A stretch of 64,000 bases of DNA from the NCBI RefSeq assembly GCF_008642375.1, contig NZ_CP029194.1:1674001-1738000 (forward strand), in the 5' to 3' direction. The DNA is from Streptomyces venezuelae. Lineage in GTDB: Bacteria > Actinomycetota > Actinomycetes > Streptomycetales > Streptomycetaceae. Shown here in pieces: positions 53,103 through 61,380 of this stretch. The position numbers and the translations under genes were made by a program. How positions within the stretch are numbered: the stretch's first letter is position 1; the number at the start of each line of letters is the position of its first letter. The notes under the pieces are model-generated. The model ran no database searches and was not told the DNA's origin. It worked only from the letters and a program-made list of their open reading frames with translations.

Positions 53103-53912
53103 GTGGGACGGATGAGAAGGCTCATGGCCACGGTCACAGGGGCGGTGCTGGCCTTGAGCCCGCTCGGCCCCGTCCCGGCGCAGGCGATCGTCGGAGGGCA
53201 GGAGGCGACGCCGCACCAGTACCCGTTCATGGCGGGGCTCGTGGACCTCGCCGAGCAGCGGGTGATGTGCGGCGGGGCGCTCGTCGGCGACCGGTACGTG
53301 CTGACCGCCGCCCACTGCCTGACCGGCTCCTACAGCAGCACCGCGCGGGTGGGCGTCCTCCTCGGCGACCACGACCTGACGACCGGGGAGGACAGCCCGT
53401 ACACCCTCATGGCGACGCCGGAACGGTTCGTCGTGCACCCCGACTACGACCCGGCGACCCAGGCGAACGACATCGCGCTCGTCCGGCTGGCCGAACCGGT
53501 CGCGTACAACCGCGGCGTGAGCCCGGTCGGGCTGCCCGCCCCGTACTCCCACGGCACCTTCGACCACACGCAGGTCGAGGTGCCCGGCTGGGGCGCCACC
53601 TCGTTCGGCGGCCGGACCTCCGACGTCCTGCGCACCGTGGTCCTCGGCACGATGAGCAACCCGACCTGTGTGGACCGGGGCATGTCGCACGTCGCCTCCC
53701 CGCAGATCTGCACCTACGCGCCGGGGCGGGACACCTGCCTGTACGACTCCGGCGGCCCCCTGGTCCGCAAGGTCGGGCGGAAGCCGTACCTGGTCGGCCT
53801 GGTCTCCTACGGGAAGGGGTGCGCGACCGACACCCCTGCCGTGAACACCCGTGTCTGGTCCTATCTCAGCTGGATCGGGCGGACGACGGGGCAGCGCCCC
53901 GCCTCCTCATGA
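53103..53912 (+). CDS. Secreted trypsin-like serine protease (S1 family)
   Basis: 269 residues from GTG 53103, which has GGAG 5 nt upstream; ATG 53112 is possible. The signal peptide ends near VPAQA, followed by a mature N-terminus IVGGQEATPHQYPF, so little or no propeptide is needed. The triad is seen in TAAHC (His), NDIALVRL (Asp) and DTCLYDSGGPL (Ser). The position two before the Ser is Tyr rather than Gly (DSGGP otherwise intact), so the usual GDSGGP is altered by one residue. Specificity Asp189 is likely supplied by the Asp in RDTCL. Six Cys are present in the mature protein. Its 3' end overlaps the convergent NCS1 gene by 47 nt. Confidence 0.88.
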   Translation: MGRMRRLMATVTGAVLALSPLGPVPAQAIVGGQEATPHQYPFMAGLVDLAEQRVMCGGALVGDRYVLTAAHCLTGSYSSTARVGVLLGDHDLTTGEDSPYTLMATPERFVVHPDYDPATQANDIALVRLAEPVAYNRGVSPVGLPAPYSHGTFDHTQVEVPGWGATSFGGRTSDVLRTVVLGTMSNPTCVDRGMSHVASPQICTYAPGRDTCLYDSGGPLVRKVGRKPYLVGLVSYGKGCATDTPAVNTRVWSYLSWIGRTTGQRPASS

Positions 53913-55416
53913 GGGCGGTGTAGAGGAGCAGGGAGGCGGCGAGGCCCACGGCCCAGCCGTAGTCGGCGAGCGGCTCGAGGAGCGGGACGAGACCGTCCTC
54001 GGGGAAGGGGCCGGTACCCGGGGCCGAGTGGGAGCCGCCGACGGCGAGGACGCCGCCGACCGCGAACGCGAGGGCGGCCGCCGGGTTCCAGCCGCCCCGG
54101 TACCAGTACGGTCCGTCGGCCCGGTACAGCCCTTCGAGGTCGAGGGCGGTGCGGCGGACGAGCCAGTAGTCGGCGATCAGGATGCCGGCCACCGTGCCGA
54201 GGAGGCCGCCGACCAGACCGAGCCAGGTGAAGATGTAGAGCTCGGGGGTGGCCGTGAGCTTCCAGGGCATGATGAGGACGCCGACGACCCCGGTGATCAG
54301 CGCGCCCGTACGGAAGTCGACGAACTTCGGCGCCAGGTTGGCGAGGTCGTAGGCCGGGGAGACGACGTTCGCCGCGATGTTGACCGACAGGGTGGCGACG
54401 ACGACGGTCACCAGGGCGAAGAGCAGGCCGAAGACGTTGTCGGCCTTGGCGGCGAGCGCCACCGGATCCCAGACGGGCGCGCCGTACACGGCCTGCGAGC
54501 CGGAGGTGACGAGCACCGAGAGCAGCGCGAACAGGGTCATGGTGGTGGGCAGGCCGAGGGTCTGGCCCCACACCTGGGCCCGCTGCCCCGCCCCGAAGCG
54601 TGTGAAGTCGGGGATGTTGAGGCTGAGCGTCGCCCAGAAGGCGATCATGCCCATGAGGGCCGGGAAGAAGACCGGCCAGAAGTCCGCGCCCCAGCCGAGC
54701 CGGGAGGGCTGGTCGAGGAGCGGGCCGAGGCCGCCGGCCTTGACCGTGATCCAGACGAGAAGGGCGAGCGCGCCGACGATCACGAACGGCGCGGCCCAGT
54801 TCTCGAAGCGGCGGAGGGCGTCCATGCCCCGGTAGATGATGGCCAGTTCGAGGGCCCAGAAGAGGACGAAGCAGAGCCAGAGGGTCCACGGCTGGCCGCC
54901 GATCCTCGACGCCTCGGCCCAGTTCCCGCCGAAGACCTTGTCCAGGAGGATGAAGACGCCCTGGCCGCCTATCCAGGTCTGGATGCCGAACCACGCGCAG
55001 GCGACGCCGGCCCGGATGAGGGCGGGCAGGTTGGCGCCGCGCAGGCCGAAGGAGGCGCGGGCGAGGACGGGGAAGGGGATGCCGTACTTGGGTCCGGCGT
55101 GCCCGGTGAGGAGCATCGGCAGCAGGACGATGACATTGGCGAGGGCGATGGTGAGGACGGCCTGCTTCCAGTCCATGCCGAGGGCGACGAGACCGGAGGC
55201 GAGCATCCAGGAGGGGATGTTGTGGGCCATGCCGACCCAGAGGGCGGCGAAGTTGTAGGTGGTCCAGCGGCGCTCGGCGACGGGGACGGGGAGCAGGTCG
55301 TCGTTGACGAAGCGGGGGTCCGCGGGAGCGGTGCCGGGTGCGAGTTCGATCCGGCCGTCGACGGCGGCGGGTCCGGAAGGACTTCCCGGTCTTCCCGGGG
55401 GGACGGTTGCGGTCAT
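53866..55416 (-). CDS. NCS1-family nucleobase/hydantoin permease
   Basis: 516 residues from ATG 55416. Twelve hydrophobic helices. NCS1 landmarks: NDDLLPVPVAERRWTTYNFAALWVGMAHNIPSWMLASGL at the start, GPKYGIPFPVLARASFGLRGANLPALIRA (helix 3 region), and SLNIPDFTRF near residue 270. Sodium- or proton-coupled importers of cytosine, uracil, allantoin or hydantoin. It lies near the pyrimidine-degradation operon, fitting uracil or hydantoin uptake. A TTGACA -35 box is seen upstream. The gene overlaps the protease gene by 47 nt in convergent orientation. Confidence 0.93.
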   Translation of the reverse strand: MTATVPPGRPGSPSGPAAVDGRIELAPGTAPADPRFVNDDLLPVPVAERRWTTYNFAALWVGMAHNIPSWMLASGLVALGMDWKQAVLTIALANVIVLLPMLLTGHAGPKYGIPFPVLARASFGLRGANLPALIRAGVACAWFGIQTWIGGQGVFILLDKVFGGNWAEASRIGGQPWTLWLCFVLFWALELAIIYRGMDALRRFENWAAPFVIVGALALLVWITVKAGGLGPLLDQPSRLGWGADFWPVFFPALMGMIAFWATLSLNIPDFTRFGAGQRAQVWGQTLGLPTTMTLFALLSVLVTSGSQAVYGAPVWDPVALAAKADNVFGLLFALVTVVVATLSVNIAANVVSPAYDLANLAPKFVDFRTGALITGVVGVLIMPWKLTATPELYIFTWLGLVGGLLGTVAGILIADYWLVRRTALDLEGLYRADGPYWYRGGWNPAAALAFAVGGVLAVGGSHSAPGTGPFPEDGLVPLLEPLADYGWAVGLAASLLLYTALMRRRGAAPSSARSS

Positions 55417-55489
55417 ACGGAGGAACCCTTCGTTCGGCGGGGAGGACGGAACGAGGTGTCGCCCGGGGAAGGGCGAGGGGGGTGCCATA

Positions 55490-55517
55490 CCGGTAGGGCT
55501 CCATGGCGCACTGTCAA
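55490..55517 (-). promoter_or_regulatory. Candidate promoter of the NCS1 permease gene
   Basis: On the minus strand TTGACA (55512-55517) is a perfect -35 consensus, with TACCGG 16 bp further on as a poor -10 box. It is about 80 bp upstream of the permease start. Confidence 0.45.
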
Positions 55518-55686
55518 GAACTGATTGTGGCCAAGGAGAAGGAGTGGGTGACCGATTGTCCCACTCGACGTGACGCGCGGGGTAGTCCTCGGTTGCCACC
55601 GAACTCGACGGCGGGAGCGGCGACCGGGCCCGTCCAGAGTCCGGATGTCGCTCGTGTCCGGGGGGCGGGCGTCCGGGCGGGGGTGG

Positions 55687-56139
55687 TCACGGCCGGTCGG
55701 CGGTCAGCGGTGAGAGCGGCCGCTCGAAGAAGGTCTCCAGGACCACCGTGGCCTGCGTTCCGCTTACGCCGTCGATGGCGTAGATGCGGCGCAGCACATC
55801 CTGCAGCTGCTCGGTGGTCGCGGTCCTGACCTTCACCAGCACGGAGGCGCTGCCGGCGATGACGTGCGCCTCCAGGATCTCGGGGAGTGCGGCGAAGTCC
55901 TGCGCCGAATCACCCATCCAGGACGTCGAGTCGACCATGACGTAGGCCAGGACGGCGCTGCCCACGGCGGCGGGGTCCACCTCGACCGTGGTGCGCCGGA
56001 TGACGCCGCGCTCGCGCAGCTTCCGTACCCGCTCGTGGGCGGCACCGGCCGACAGGCCGACGGCCTGACCGAGCGCGGCGTAGGGCTGGGTGGCGTCCTG
56101 CTGGAGCTGGGCCAGCAGGGCCCGATCGATGTGATCCAC
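55687..56139 (-). CDS. Lrp/AsnC-family transcriptional regulator
   Basis: 150 residues. GTG 56139 is chosen because GGAGAG lies 2-7 nt upstream; an upstream in-frame ATG (56190) lacks a ribosome binding site. Winged HTH at about 2-50: DHIDRALLAQLQQDATQPYAALGQAVGLSAGAAHERVRKLRERGVI. The C-terminal RAM effector domain includes VIAGSASVLVKVRTATTEQLQDVL. Lrp proteins sense amino acids or related metabolites as octamers. Located between the NCS1 gene (same direction) and the divergent SMP-30 gene, it is likely the local regulator of nucleobase or beta-alanine metabolism, but this is inference. Confidence 0.93.
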   Translation of the reverse strand: MDHIDRALLAQLQQDATQPYAALGQAVGLSAGAAHERVRKLRERGVIRRTTVEVDPAAVGSAVLAYVMVDSTSWMGDSAQDFAALPEILEAHVIAGSASVLVKVRTATTEQLQDVLRRIYAIDGVSGTQATVVLETFFERPLSPLTADRP

Positions 56140-56246
56140 AACTCTCCATTCGGAATCGACTGGCCAGAACAGTACCTCATCTTGCAACATGCACCTGATG
56201 CCGATTCAGATTCGGTACGTGGCAGGATTCGTGAGGAGTGGACTCC
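56140..56246. promoter_or_regulatory. Lrp/SMP-30 divergent region with repeated GATTC/GAATC
   Basis: This 107-bp, less GC-rich gap contains GAATC at 56153-56157 and GATTC at 56203-56207, 56209-56213 and 56226-56230. Repeated short AT-containing words in such a gap suit wrapping by an Lrp protein. Prediction only. Confidence 0.35.
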
Positions 56247-57206
56247 ATGAGCGGCGAGCGCCCGGGGCTGTACGAGATGCTGGACGACCGGTTCCGTACC
56301 GGGAGGTGCATGAACGGTGACGAAGCGCTGGAGGTCCTGTTCACCGGCTGCCGCTGGGCCGAGGGGCCGATCTACGTGCCGGCCTGGCGCCAGGTGGTCT
56401 GGAGCGACATCCCCAACGACCGGATGCTGCGGTGGGACGAGGAGACCGGCTCGGTCGGCGTCTTCCGCCGCTCCGCAGGGCACACCAACGGCAACACCCT
56501 CGACCGCGAGGGCCGGCTGATCACCTGTGAGCAGGGAAACCGCCGGGTGACCCGGACCGAACACGACGGCACCCTCACCGTGCTGGCCGAGCACTGGCAG
56601 GGCAAGCGCCTGAACAGCCCGAACGACGCGACGGTGAAGTCCGACGGCTCGATCTGGTTCTCCGACCCGGACTTCGGCATCACCAGCGATTACGAGGGGT
56701 ACCGCGCGGAGAGCGAGATCGGCTCCAACAACGTCTACCGGATCGACCCGGCGACGGGCGAAGTGCGCCTGGTCGCTGACTGCTTCGGCGCGCCGAACGG
56801 CCTGGTCTTCTCGGCCGACGAGCGACAGCTGTTCGTCTCCGACACCCGGGCCGGCTTCATCCGGGTCTTCGACGTGCGCGACGACGGCACCCTGTCCGAG
56901 GGCAAGGTCTTCGCCGAGGCCGGGGCCCGTGGCAGGGCCCGCTTCGACAACCTCCGCTTCGACGACGGCGGCCGGCTCTGGGCCGCCGCGATGGACGACG
57001 GAGTGCACTGCTACGACCCCGACGGCACCCTGATCGGCCGCCTGAACGTCCCCGAAGCGGTCGCCAACATCTCCTGGGGCGGCGCCAAGCGCAACCGCCT
57101 CTTCATCACCGCGGAGACCAGTCTGTACTCGGTGGTCATGGGTGTCACCGGCTCGCACCCGACCGGACCGGGACGACGACCCTGGCTGCAGCCGGCACCT
57201 CGGTGA
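56247..57206 (+). CDS. SMP-30/gluconolactonase-family lactonase
   Basis: 319 residues from ATG 56247, with GAGGAG 8 nt upstream. Six-bladed beta-propeller family: EGPIYVPAWRQVVWSDIPNDRMLRWD, LITCEQGNRRVTR, LNSPNDATVKSDGSIWFSDPDFG carrying the metal-ligand Asn/Asp, and APNGLVFSADERQLFVSDTRAG. The divalent-metal ligands Glu (EGP), Asn (SPND, APNG) and Asp (VSD) appear intact. Enzymes of this family hydrolyse sugar or other lactones. Possibly involved in the catabolic region, but the substrate is unknown. Confidence 0.9.
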   Translation: MSGERPGLYEMLDDRFRTGRCMNGDEALEVLFTGCRWAEGPIYVPAWRQVVWSDIPNDRMLRWDEETGSVGVFRRSAGHTNGNTLDREGRLITCEQGNRRVTRTEHDGTLTVLAEHWQGKRLNSPNDATVKSDGSIWFSDPDFGITSDYEGYRAESEIGSNNVYRIDPATGEVRLVADCFGAPNGLVFSADERQLFVSDTRAGFIRVFDVRDDGTLSEGKVFAEAGARGRARFDNLRFDDGGRLWAAAMDDGVHCYDPDGTLIGRLNVPEAVANISWGGAKRNRLFITAETSLYSVVMGVTGSHPTGPGRRPWLQPAPR

Positions 57207-57308
57207 ACTCCCGGTCGGCCCGTCACCACGCCTTCGCCGTCCGCGGGCGGGCGGCGGGGGGGCGGGCCGAGCCGGGCTCACCTCGCCGGATCGGCGGCGC
57301 CCCGGAAG

Positions 57309-57626
57309 GTGCGGCGGTACGCCCTCCTGCCGTGCACCGACCCCGACGAGGTCGCGAAGGCCGCGGCCCGCGAGGTCCGCGTCGAGAACCTCCTCGTCGA
57401 GGCCGACCACGCCGGCATGAACGCCGTCGCCGAGCTGGCCGCCGCCGGTTCCCTGCGCGCCCACATCGAGGCCGTCTTCCCGCTCGCCGACGCGGCCGGG
57501 GCCCACGCCCTGGGCGAGACGGGCCGTACGACCGGCAAGATCTTACTGACCGTTTCCTGGGCTCCGGTCCGTTCCGCCCTCGAACGCCTGGCGCCCGCGC
57601 CGGCCGTCAGCGGAAGGCGGGGATGA
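57309..57626 (+). pseudogene. C-terminal fragment of a zinc-binding/quinone-oxidoreductase (MDR) gene
   Basis: About 85 codons resemble the end of NADP-dependent MDR oxidoreductases: VEADHAGMNAVAELAAAGSLRAHIEAVFPLADAAGAHALGETGRTTGKILLTV. That family normally stops shortly after the final GKI(V/L)LTV, whereas here the frame runs on for 27 more residues and overlaps the convergent LLM gene by 20 nt. No N-terminal Rossmann or catalytic part is nearby. It also contains a rare TTA codon (57543-57545). It is a remnant, not a gene. The rest of the gap (57207-57308) shows nothing. Confidence 0.65.
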
Positions 57627-58620
57627 TCTCGGCGCCGTAGGCGTCGATGGTGCCCTCGCGGTTGTCGTGCATGTCGTAGACGGCGAACTGGTCGACGCCC
57701 AGGTCCTTGAGATGGCGGAGCTTGTCGATGTGGGCCTCGGCGGGGCCGAGGAGGCAGAAGCGGTCGACGATCTCGTCGGGGACGAACGTGGTGTCGGGGT
57801 TGTCGGCGCGGCCGTGGTGGGAGTAGTCGTAGCCCTGCCGGTCCTTGATGTACGCCGTCAGCTCCTCGGGGACCATCGAGGAGTGCTCCCCGTACTTGGA
57901 CACCAGGTCGGCGACGTGGTTGCCGACCATGCCGCCGAACCAGCGGCACTGGTCCCGGGCGTGCGCCAGGGCCTGGGGCGAGTAGTCGGCCGTGACGTAG
58001 GCGGGGGCGGCGACGCAGATCGTGAGCGCGTCGGGGTCGCGGCCCGCGTCGGCGGCGGCCTGCCGCACCGCCTTGACCATCCACTCGGTCAGGAAGGGGT
58101 CGGCGAGCTGGAGGATGAAGCCGTCGGCCTTCTGGCCCGCGAGGGCCAGGGCCCTGGGTCCGTACGCGGCCATCCAGACCGGCAGCTTGCCGTTCTTGAT
58201 CCAGGGGATGCGGACCGGATTGCCGTCCACCTCCGCCTCGCGGCCCTCCGCCAGATCGCGGATGACCTCGATGGCCTCGCCGAGACGGGCCAGGGTGTTG
58301 GGTTTGCGGCCGGCGACGCGCATGGCGGAGTCGCCGCGGCCGATGCCGCAGACGGTCCGGTTGCCGTACATGTCGTTGAGGGTGGCGAAGGTGGAGGCCG
58401 TCACCTCCCAGGTCCGCGTCCCCGGGTTGGTCACCATCGTGCCGACGTGCAGCTTCGTGGTGTTGGCGAGGATCTGGCTGTAGATGACGAACGGCTCCTG
58501 CCACAGCACGGCGGAGTCGAAGGTCCAGCCGTAGCGGAAGCCGTTGCGCTCCGCCCGGCGCATCAGGCCGACGACCTGCGAGGCGGGCGGGTCGGTCTGC
58601 AGGACGAGTCCGAAGTCCAC
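57607..58620 (-). CDS. LLM-class flavin-dependent oxidoreductase (TIGR03842-like)
   Basis: 337 residues. GTG 58620 follows TTGGAGG. TIM-barrel luciferase-like monooxygenase: N-terminal MDFGLVLQTDPPASQVVGLMRRAE, then LANTTKLHVGTMVTNPGTR, CGIGRGDSAMRVAGRKP, and the C-terminal LLGPAEAHIDKLRHLKDLGVDQFAVYDM. These proteins use FMN or coenzyme F420. Last gene of a same-strand operon with dihydropyrimidinase, aminotransferase and beta-ureidopropionase, separated from dihydropyrimidinase by 47 bp. Operon position suggests action on uracil, thymine or dihydropyrimidines. Confidence 0.9.
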   Translation of the reverse strand: MDFGLVLQTDPPASQVVGLMRRAERNGFRYGWTFDSAVLWQEPFVIYSQILANTTKLHVGTMVTNPGTRTWEVTASTFATLNDMYGNRTVCGIGRGDSAMRVAGRKPNTLARLGEAIEVIRDLAEGREAEVDGNPVRIPWIKNGKLPVWMAAYGPRALALAGQKADGFILQLADPFLTEWMVKAVRQAAADAGRDPDALTICVAAPAYVTADYSPQALAHARDQCRWFGGMVGNHVADLVSKYGEHSSMVPEELTAYIKDRQGYDYSHHGRADNPDTTFVPDEIVDRFCLLGPAEAHIDKLRHLKDLGVDQFAVYDMHDNREGTIDAYGAEIIPAFR

Positions 58621-58667
58621 GCGGGGACCTCCAAGTTCAAGTCGGTGCGGTGAGGTTCCGGGGTGGT

Positions 58668-60071
58668 TCAGCCCAGGTACTGGCAGGTGGAGCGGGGCAC
58701 GAACGTGCCGTGGCCGGCGCGGCCGACGTACTTGCGCTGGTCGATGACGACCTCGCCGCGCGACAGGACCGTCTCCACCTGGCCGGTGACCGTCCTCCCC
58801 TCGTACGCCGAGTAGTCGACGTTCATGTGGTGGGTCTCGGCCGACAGCACCTGGGTGGCGTGCGGGTCGTAGATGACGACGTCCGCGTCCGCGCCGGGCG
58901 CGATGGTGCCCTTCTGCGGGTAGAGGCCGAACATCCGGGCCGGGGTCGCGCAGGCGATCTCGATCCAGCGGCGCCGCGTGATGTGCCCGTCGACGACGGC
59001 CTGGTGGAGGAGGTCCATGCGGTTCTCCACGCCGGGCAGACCGTTGGGGATCTTCGAGAAGTCCCCCCGGCCCAGCTCCTTCTGGCCGACGAAGCAGAAG
59101 GGACAGTGGTCGGTGGAGACCACCTGGAGGTCGTTGGTCCGCAGGCCGCGCCAGAGCGCCGCCTGGTGCTCCTTCGGACGCAGCGGGGTGCTGCACACGT
59201 ACTTGGCGCCCTCGAAGTCCGGCTCCGCGAGGTTGTCGGTGGAGAGGAAGAGGTACTGCGGGCAGGTCTCGCCGAAGACGGGCAGCCCCTTGTCGCGGGC
59301 GGCCGCGATCTCGGCGACCGCCTCCTCGGCGGAGACGTGGACGACGTAGAGCGGTGCGCCGGCGACCCGGGCGAGCTGGATCGCGCGGTGGGTGGCCTCG
59401 GCCTCGAGGAGGACCTTGCGGACCTCCCCGTGGTAGCGGGGGTCGGTCTCGCCGCGGGCGAGCGCCTGCTCGACGAGGACGTCGATGGCGATGCCGTTCT
59501 CGGCGTGCATCATGATCAGCCCGCCGTTGTCGGCGGAGCGCTGCATGGCGCGCAGGATCCGGCCGTCGTCCGAGTAGAAGACGCCCGGGTATGCCATGAA
59601 GAGCTTGAACGAGCTCACGCCCTCCTGGACGAGGCGGTCCATCTCCTTGAGCGTGTGCTCGTTCACGTCGGAGAGGATCATGTGGAAGCCGTAGTCGATC
59701 GCGCAGTTGCCGTCGGCCTTGGCGTACCAGGTGTCGAGTCCCTCGCGCAGGCTCTGACCGACGGTCTGGACGGCGAAGTCGACGATGGTGGTGGTGCCGC
59801 CCCAGGCGGCGGCGCGGGTGCCGGTCTCGAAGGTGTCGGAGGCGGCGGTGCCGCCGAAGGGCAGCTCCATGTGGGTGTGGGCGTCGACGCCGCCGGGCAG
59901 CACGTAGCGGTCGGTGGCGTCGATGGTCCGGTCGGCGGTCCAGCCGGCCGCCACGTCCGAACCGTGGGCGGCGAGGGCGACGATCCGGCCGTCCTCGATC
60001 AGCACGTCGGCGTGGAGTTCGTCGGCGGCGGTGACGACGAGACCGCCCCGGACGAGGGTACGGGTGCTCAC
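58668..60071 (-). CDS. hydA: Dihydropyrimidinase (D-hydantoinase)
   Basis: 467 residues from GTG 60071. Amidohydrolase metal motifs in order: DAHTHME (His pair), the carbamylated Lys in SSFKLFMAYPG near residue 150, MMHAENG and VVHVSAEEA (His ligands), and STDHCPF (Asp). All appear intact. The central segment FSKIPNGLPGVENRM matches the hydantoinase substrate loop. It opens dihydrouracil or hydantoin rings to N-carbamoyl amino acids, feeding the beta-ureidopropionase gene in the same operon. The aminotransferase stop is 28 nt upstream. Confidence 0.95.
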   Translation of the reverse strand: MSTRTLVRGGLVVTAADELHADVLIEDGRIVALAAHGSDVAAGWTADRTIDATDRYVLPGGVDAHTHMELPFGGTAASDTFETGTRAAAWGGTTTIVDFAVQTVGQSLREGLDTWYAKADGNCAIDYGFHMILSDVNEHTLKEMDRLVQEGVSSFKLFMAYPGVFYSDDGRILRAMQRSADNGGLIMMHAENGIAIDVLVEQALARGETDPRYHGEVRKVLLEAEATHRAIQLARVAGAPLYVVHVSAEEAVAEIAAARDKGLPVFGETCPQYLFLSTDNLAEPDFEGAKYVCSTPLRPKEHQAALWRGLRTNDLQVVSTDHCPFCFVGQKELGRGDFSKIPNGLPGVENRMDLLHQAVVDGHITRRRWIEIACATPARMFGLYPQKGTIAPGADADVVIYDPHATQVLSAETHHMNVDYSAYEGRTVTGQVETVLSRGEVVIDQRKYVGRAGHGTFVPRSTCQYLG

Positions 60072-60099
60072 GGGACTCTCCTGCCTGAGAAAGGGTGGA

Positions 60100-61380
60100 C
60101 TACAGGACTCCGAGCGCCTCTTCGAGGATCGCGGCGCCTTCCTCGGCCTCGGCGACGGTGAGCGAGAGCGGTGGGGCGATGCGCAGGGTGCTGGTGTTGT
60201 GGCCGCCGCCCTTGCCGATGAGCAGGCCGCGCTCCCGGGCCGCCTCCAGGACGGCGGAGGCCGCCTCCGGGTCGGCGCGGTCGGTGCCCGGCTCGGTGAG
60301 TTCGATGCCGATCATGAGGCCGCGGCCCCGTACCTCCCGCACGGCGTCCACACCGGCCGCCGCGGCCCGCACGCGCTCGATGAGGAGGCCTCCGACGCGG
60401 CGGGCGTTCCCCTGGAGGTCGTGCTCCAGGAGGTGGGAGAGGTTGGCCAGGCCCGCGGCCATGGTGATCGGCGAACCGCCGAAGGTGGAGATGGAGTTGG
60501 CGTCGATGCAGTTCATGATCTCGGCGCGGGCGACGACGCCGCCGACGGACATGCCGTTCCCGATGCCCTTGGCGAAGGTGAGGATGTCGGGCGGTCCGGC
60601 CTGGCCGTGGGCCTGCCAGCCCCAGAAGTGGTCGCCGGTGCGGCCCCAGCCGGTCTGCACCTCGTCGGCGATCCAGAGGATGCCGTGCCGGTCGAGGACG
60701 CGCCGGAAGGCGGCGTACAGGCCGTCGGGCGGGGAGGTGAAGCCGCCGACGCCCTGGACGGGTTCGGCGATGAGGGCGGCGACGTCCCGGGTGTGGCCGA
60801 GGAGGTCTTCGAGATCGGCGACGCAGGCCTCGATGAACCGCTCGTCGCTGTACTGGGCATAGGGGCCACGGGTGCGGACGCCGCCGTGCACGTACAGCGT
60901 CTGGAGCGGGGAGAGGCCGGTCGGCGACCAGGCGCGGTTGCCGGTGATGCCGACGGTGGAGAAGGAGCGGCCGTGGTAGCTGTTGCGCATCGCCAGGATC
61001 TGGTTCGAGCGGCGGTACGCGGTGGCCAGGAGCAGGGCCGTGTCGTTGGCCTCGGTGCCCGAGGTGGCGAAGAAGACGCGGGCGTCGGGGATGCCGGAGA
61101 GGCCGGCGATCCGCTCGGCGAGCTCCACCATGGGCCGGTTGAGGTAGAGCGTGGACGAGTGGATGATCCGCCCGGCCTGCTCGGCGACGGCCTTGGTGAC
61201 CTCGGGCAGGGCGTGGGCGGTCATGGTGGTGAGGATGCCGCCGAAGAAATCGAGGTACTTGCGTCCGTCGGCGTCCCAGACGTGGCGGCCCTCGCCGTGG
61301 GTGATCTCGACGGGATCCTTGTAGTAGAGCGCGACCCAGTCGGGGATGACGGCCTTGTGCCGGTCGAAGAGGCTGCTCAC
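60100..61380 (-). CDS. Class III aminotransferase, probable beta-alanine transaminase
   Basis: 426 residues. GTG 61380 overlaps the nitrilase stop by 4 nt (GTGA). PLP fold type I: FATSGTEANDTALLLA, NSYHGRSFSTVG, the Asp/Gln region LWIADEVQTGWGRTG that stacks with PLP, and the catalytic Lys in LTFAKGIGNGM. The C-terminal part includes RGRGLMIGIELTEP. It would transfer the amino group of beta-alanine or beta-aminoisobutyrate to pyruvate or oxoglutarate, giving malonate semialdehyde. The assignment to beta-alanine rests on the operon; alanine-glyoxylate or other omega-amine substrates are possible. Confidence 0.93.
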   Translation of the reverse strand: MSSLFDRHKAVIPDWVALYYKDPVEITHGEGRHVWDADGRKYLDFFGGILTTMTAHALPEVTKAVAEQAGRIIHSSTLYLNRPMVELAERIAGLSGIPDARVFFATSGTEANDTALLLATAYRRSNQILAMRNSYHGRSFSTVGITGNRAWSPTGLSPLQTLYVHGGVRTRGPYAQYSDERFIEACVADLEDLLGHTRDVAALIAEPVQGVGGFTSPPDGLYAAFRRVLDRHGILWIADEVQTGWGRTGDHFWGWQAHGQAGPPDILTFAKGIGNGMSVGGVVARAEIMNCIDANSISTFGGSPITMAAGLANLSHLLEHDLQGNARRVGGLLIERVRAAAAGVDAVREVRGRGLMIGIELTEPGTDRADPEAASAVLEAARERGLLIGKGGGHNTSTLRIAPPLSLTVAEAEEGAAILEEALGVL

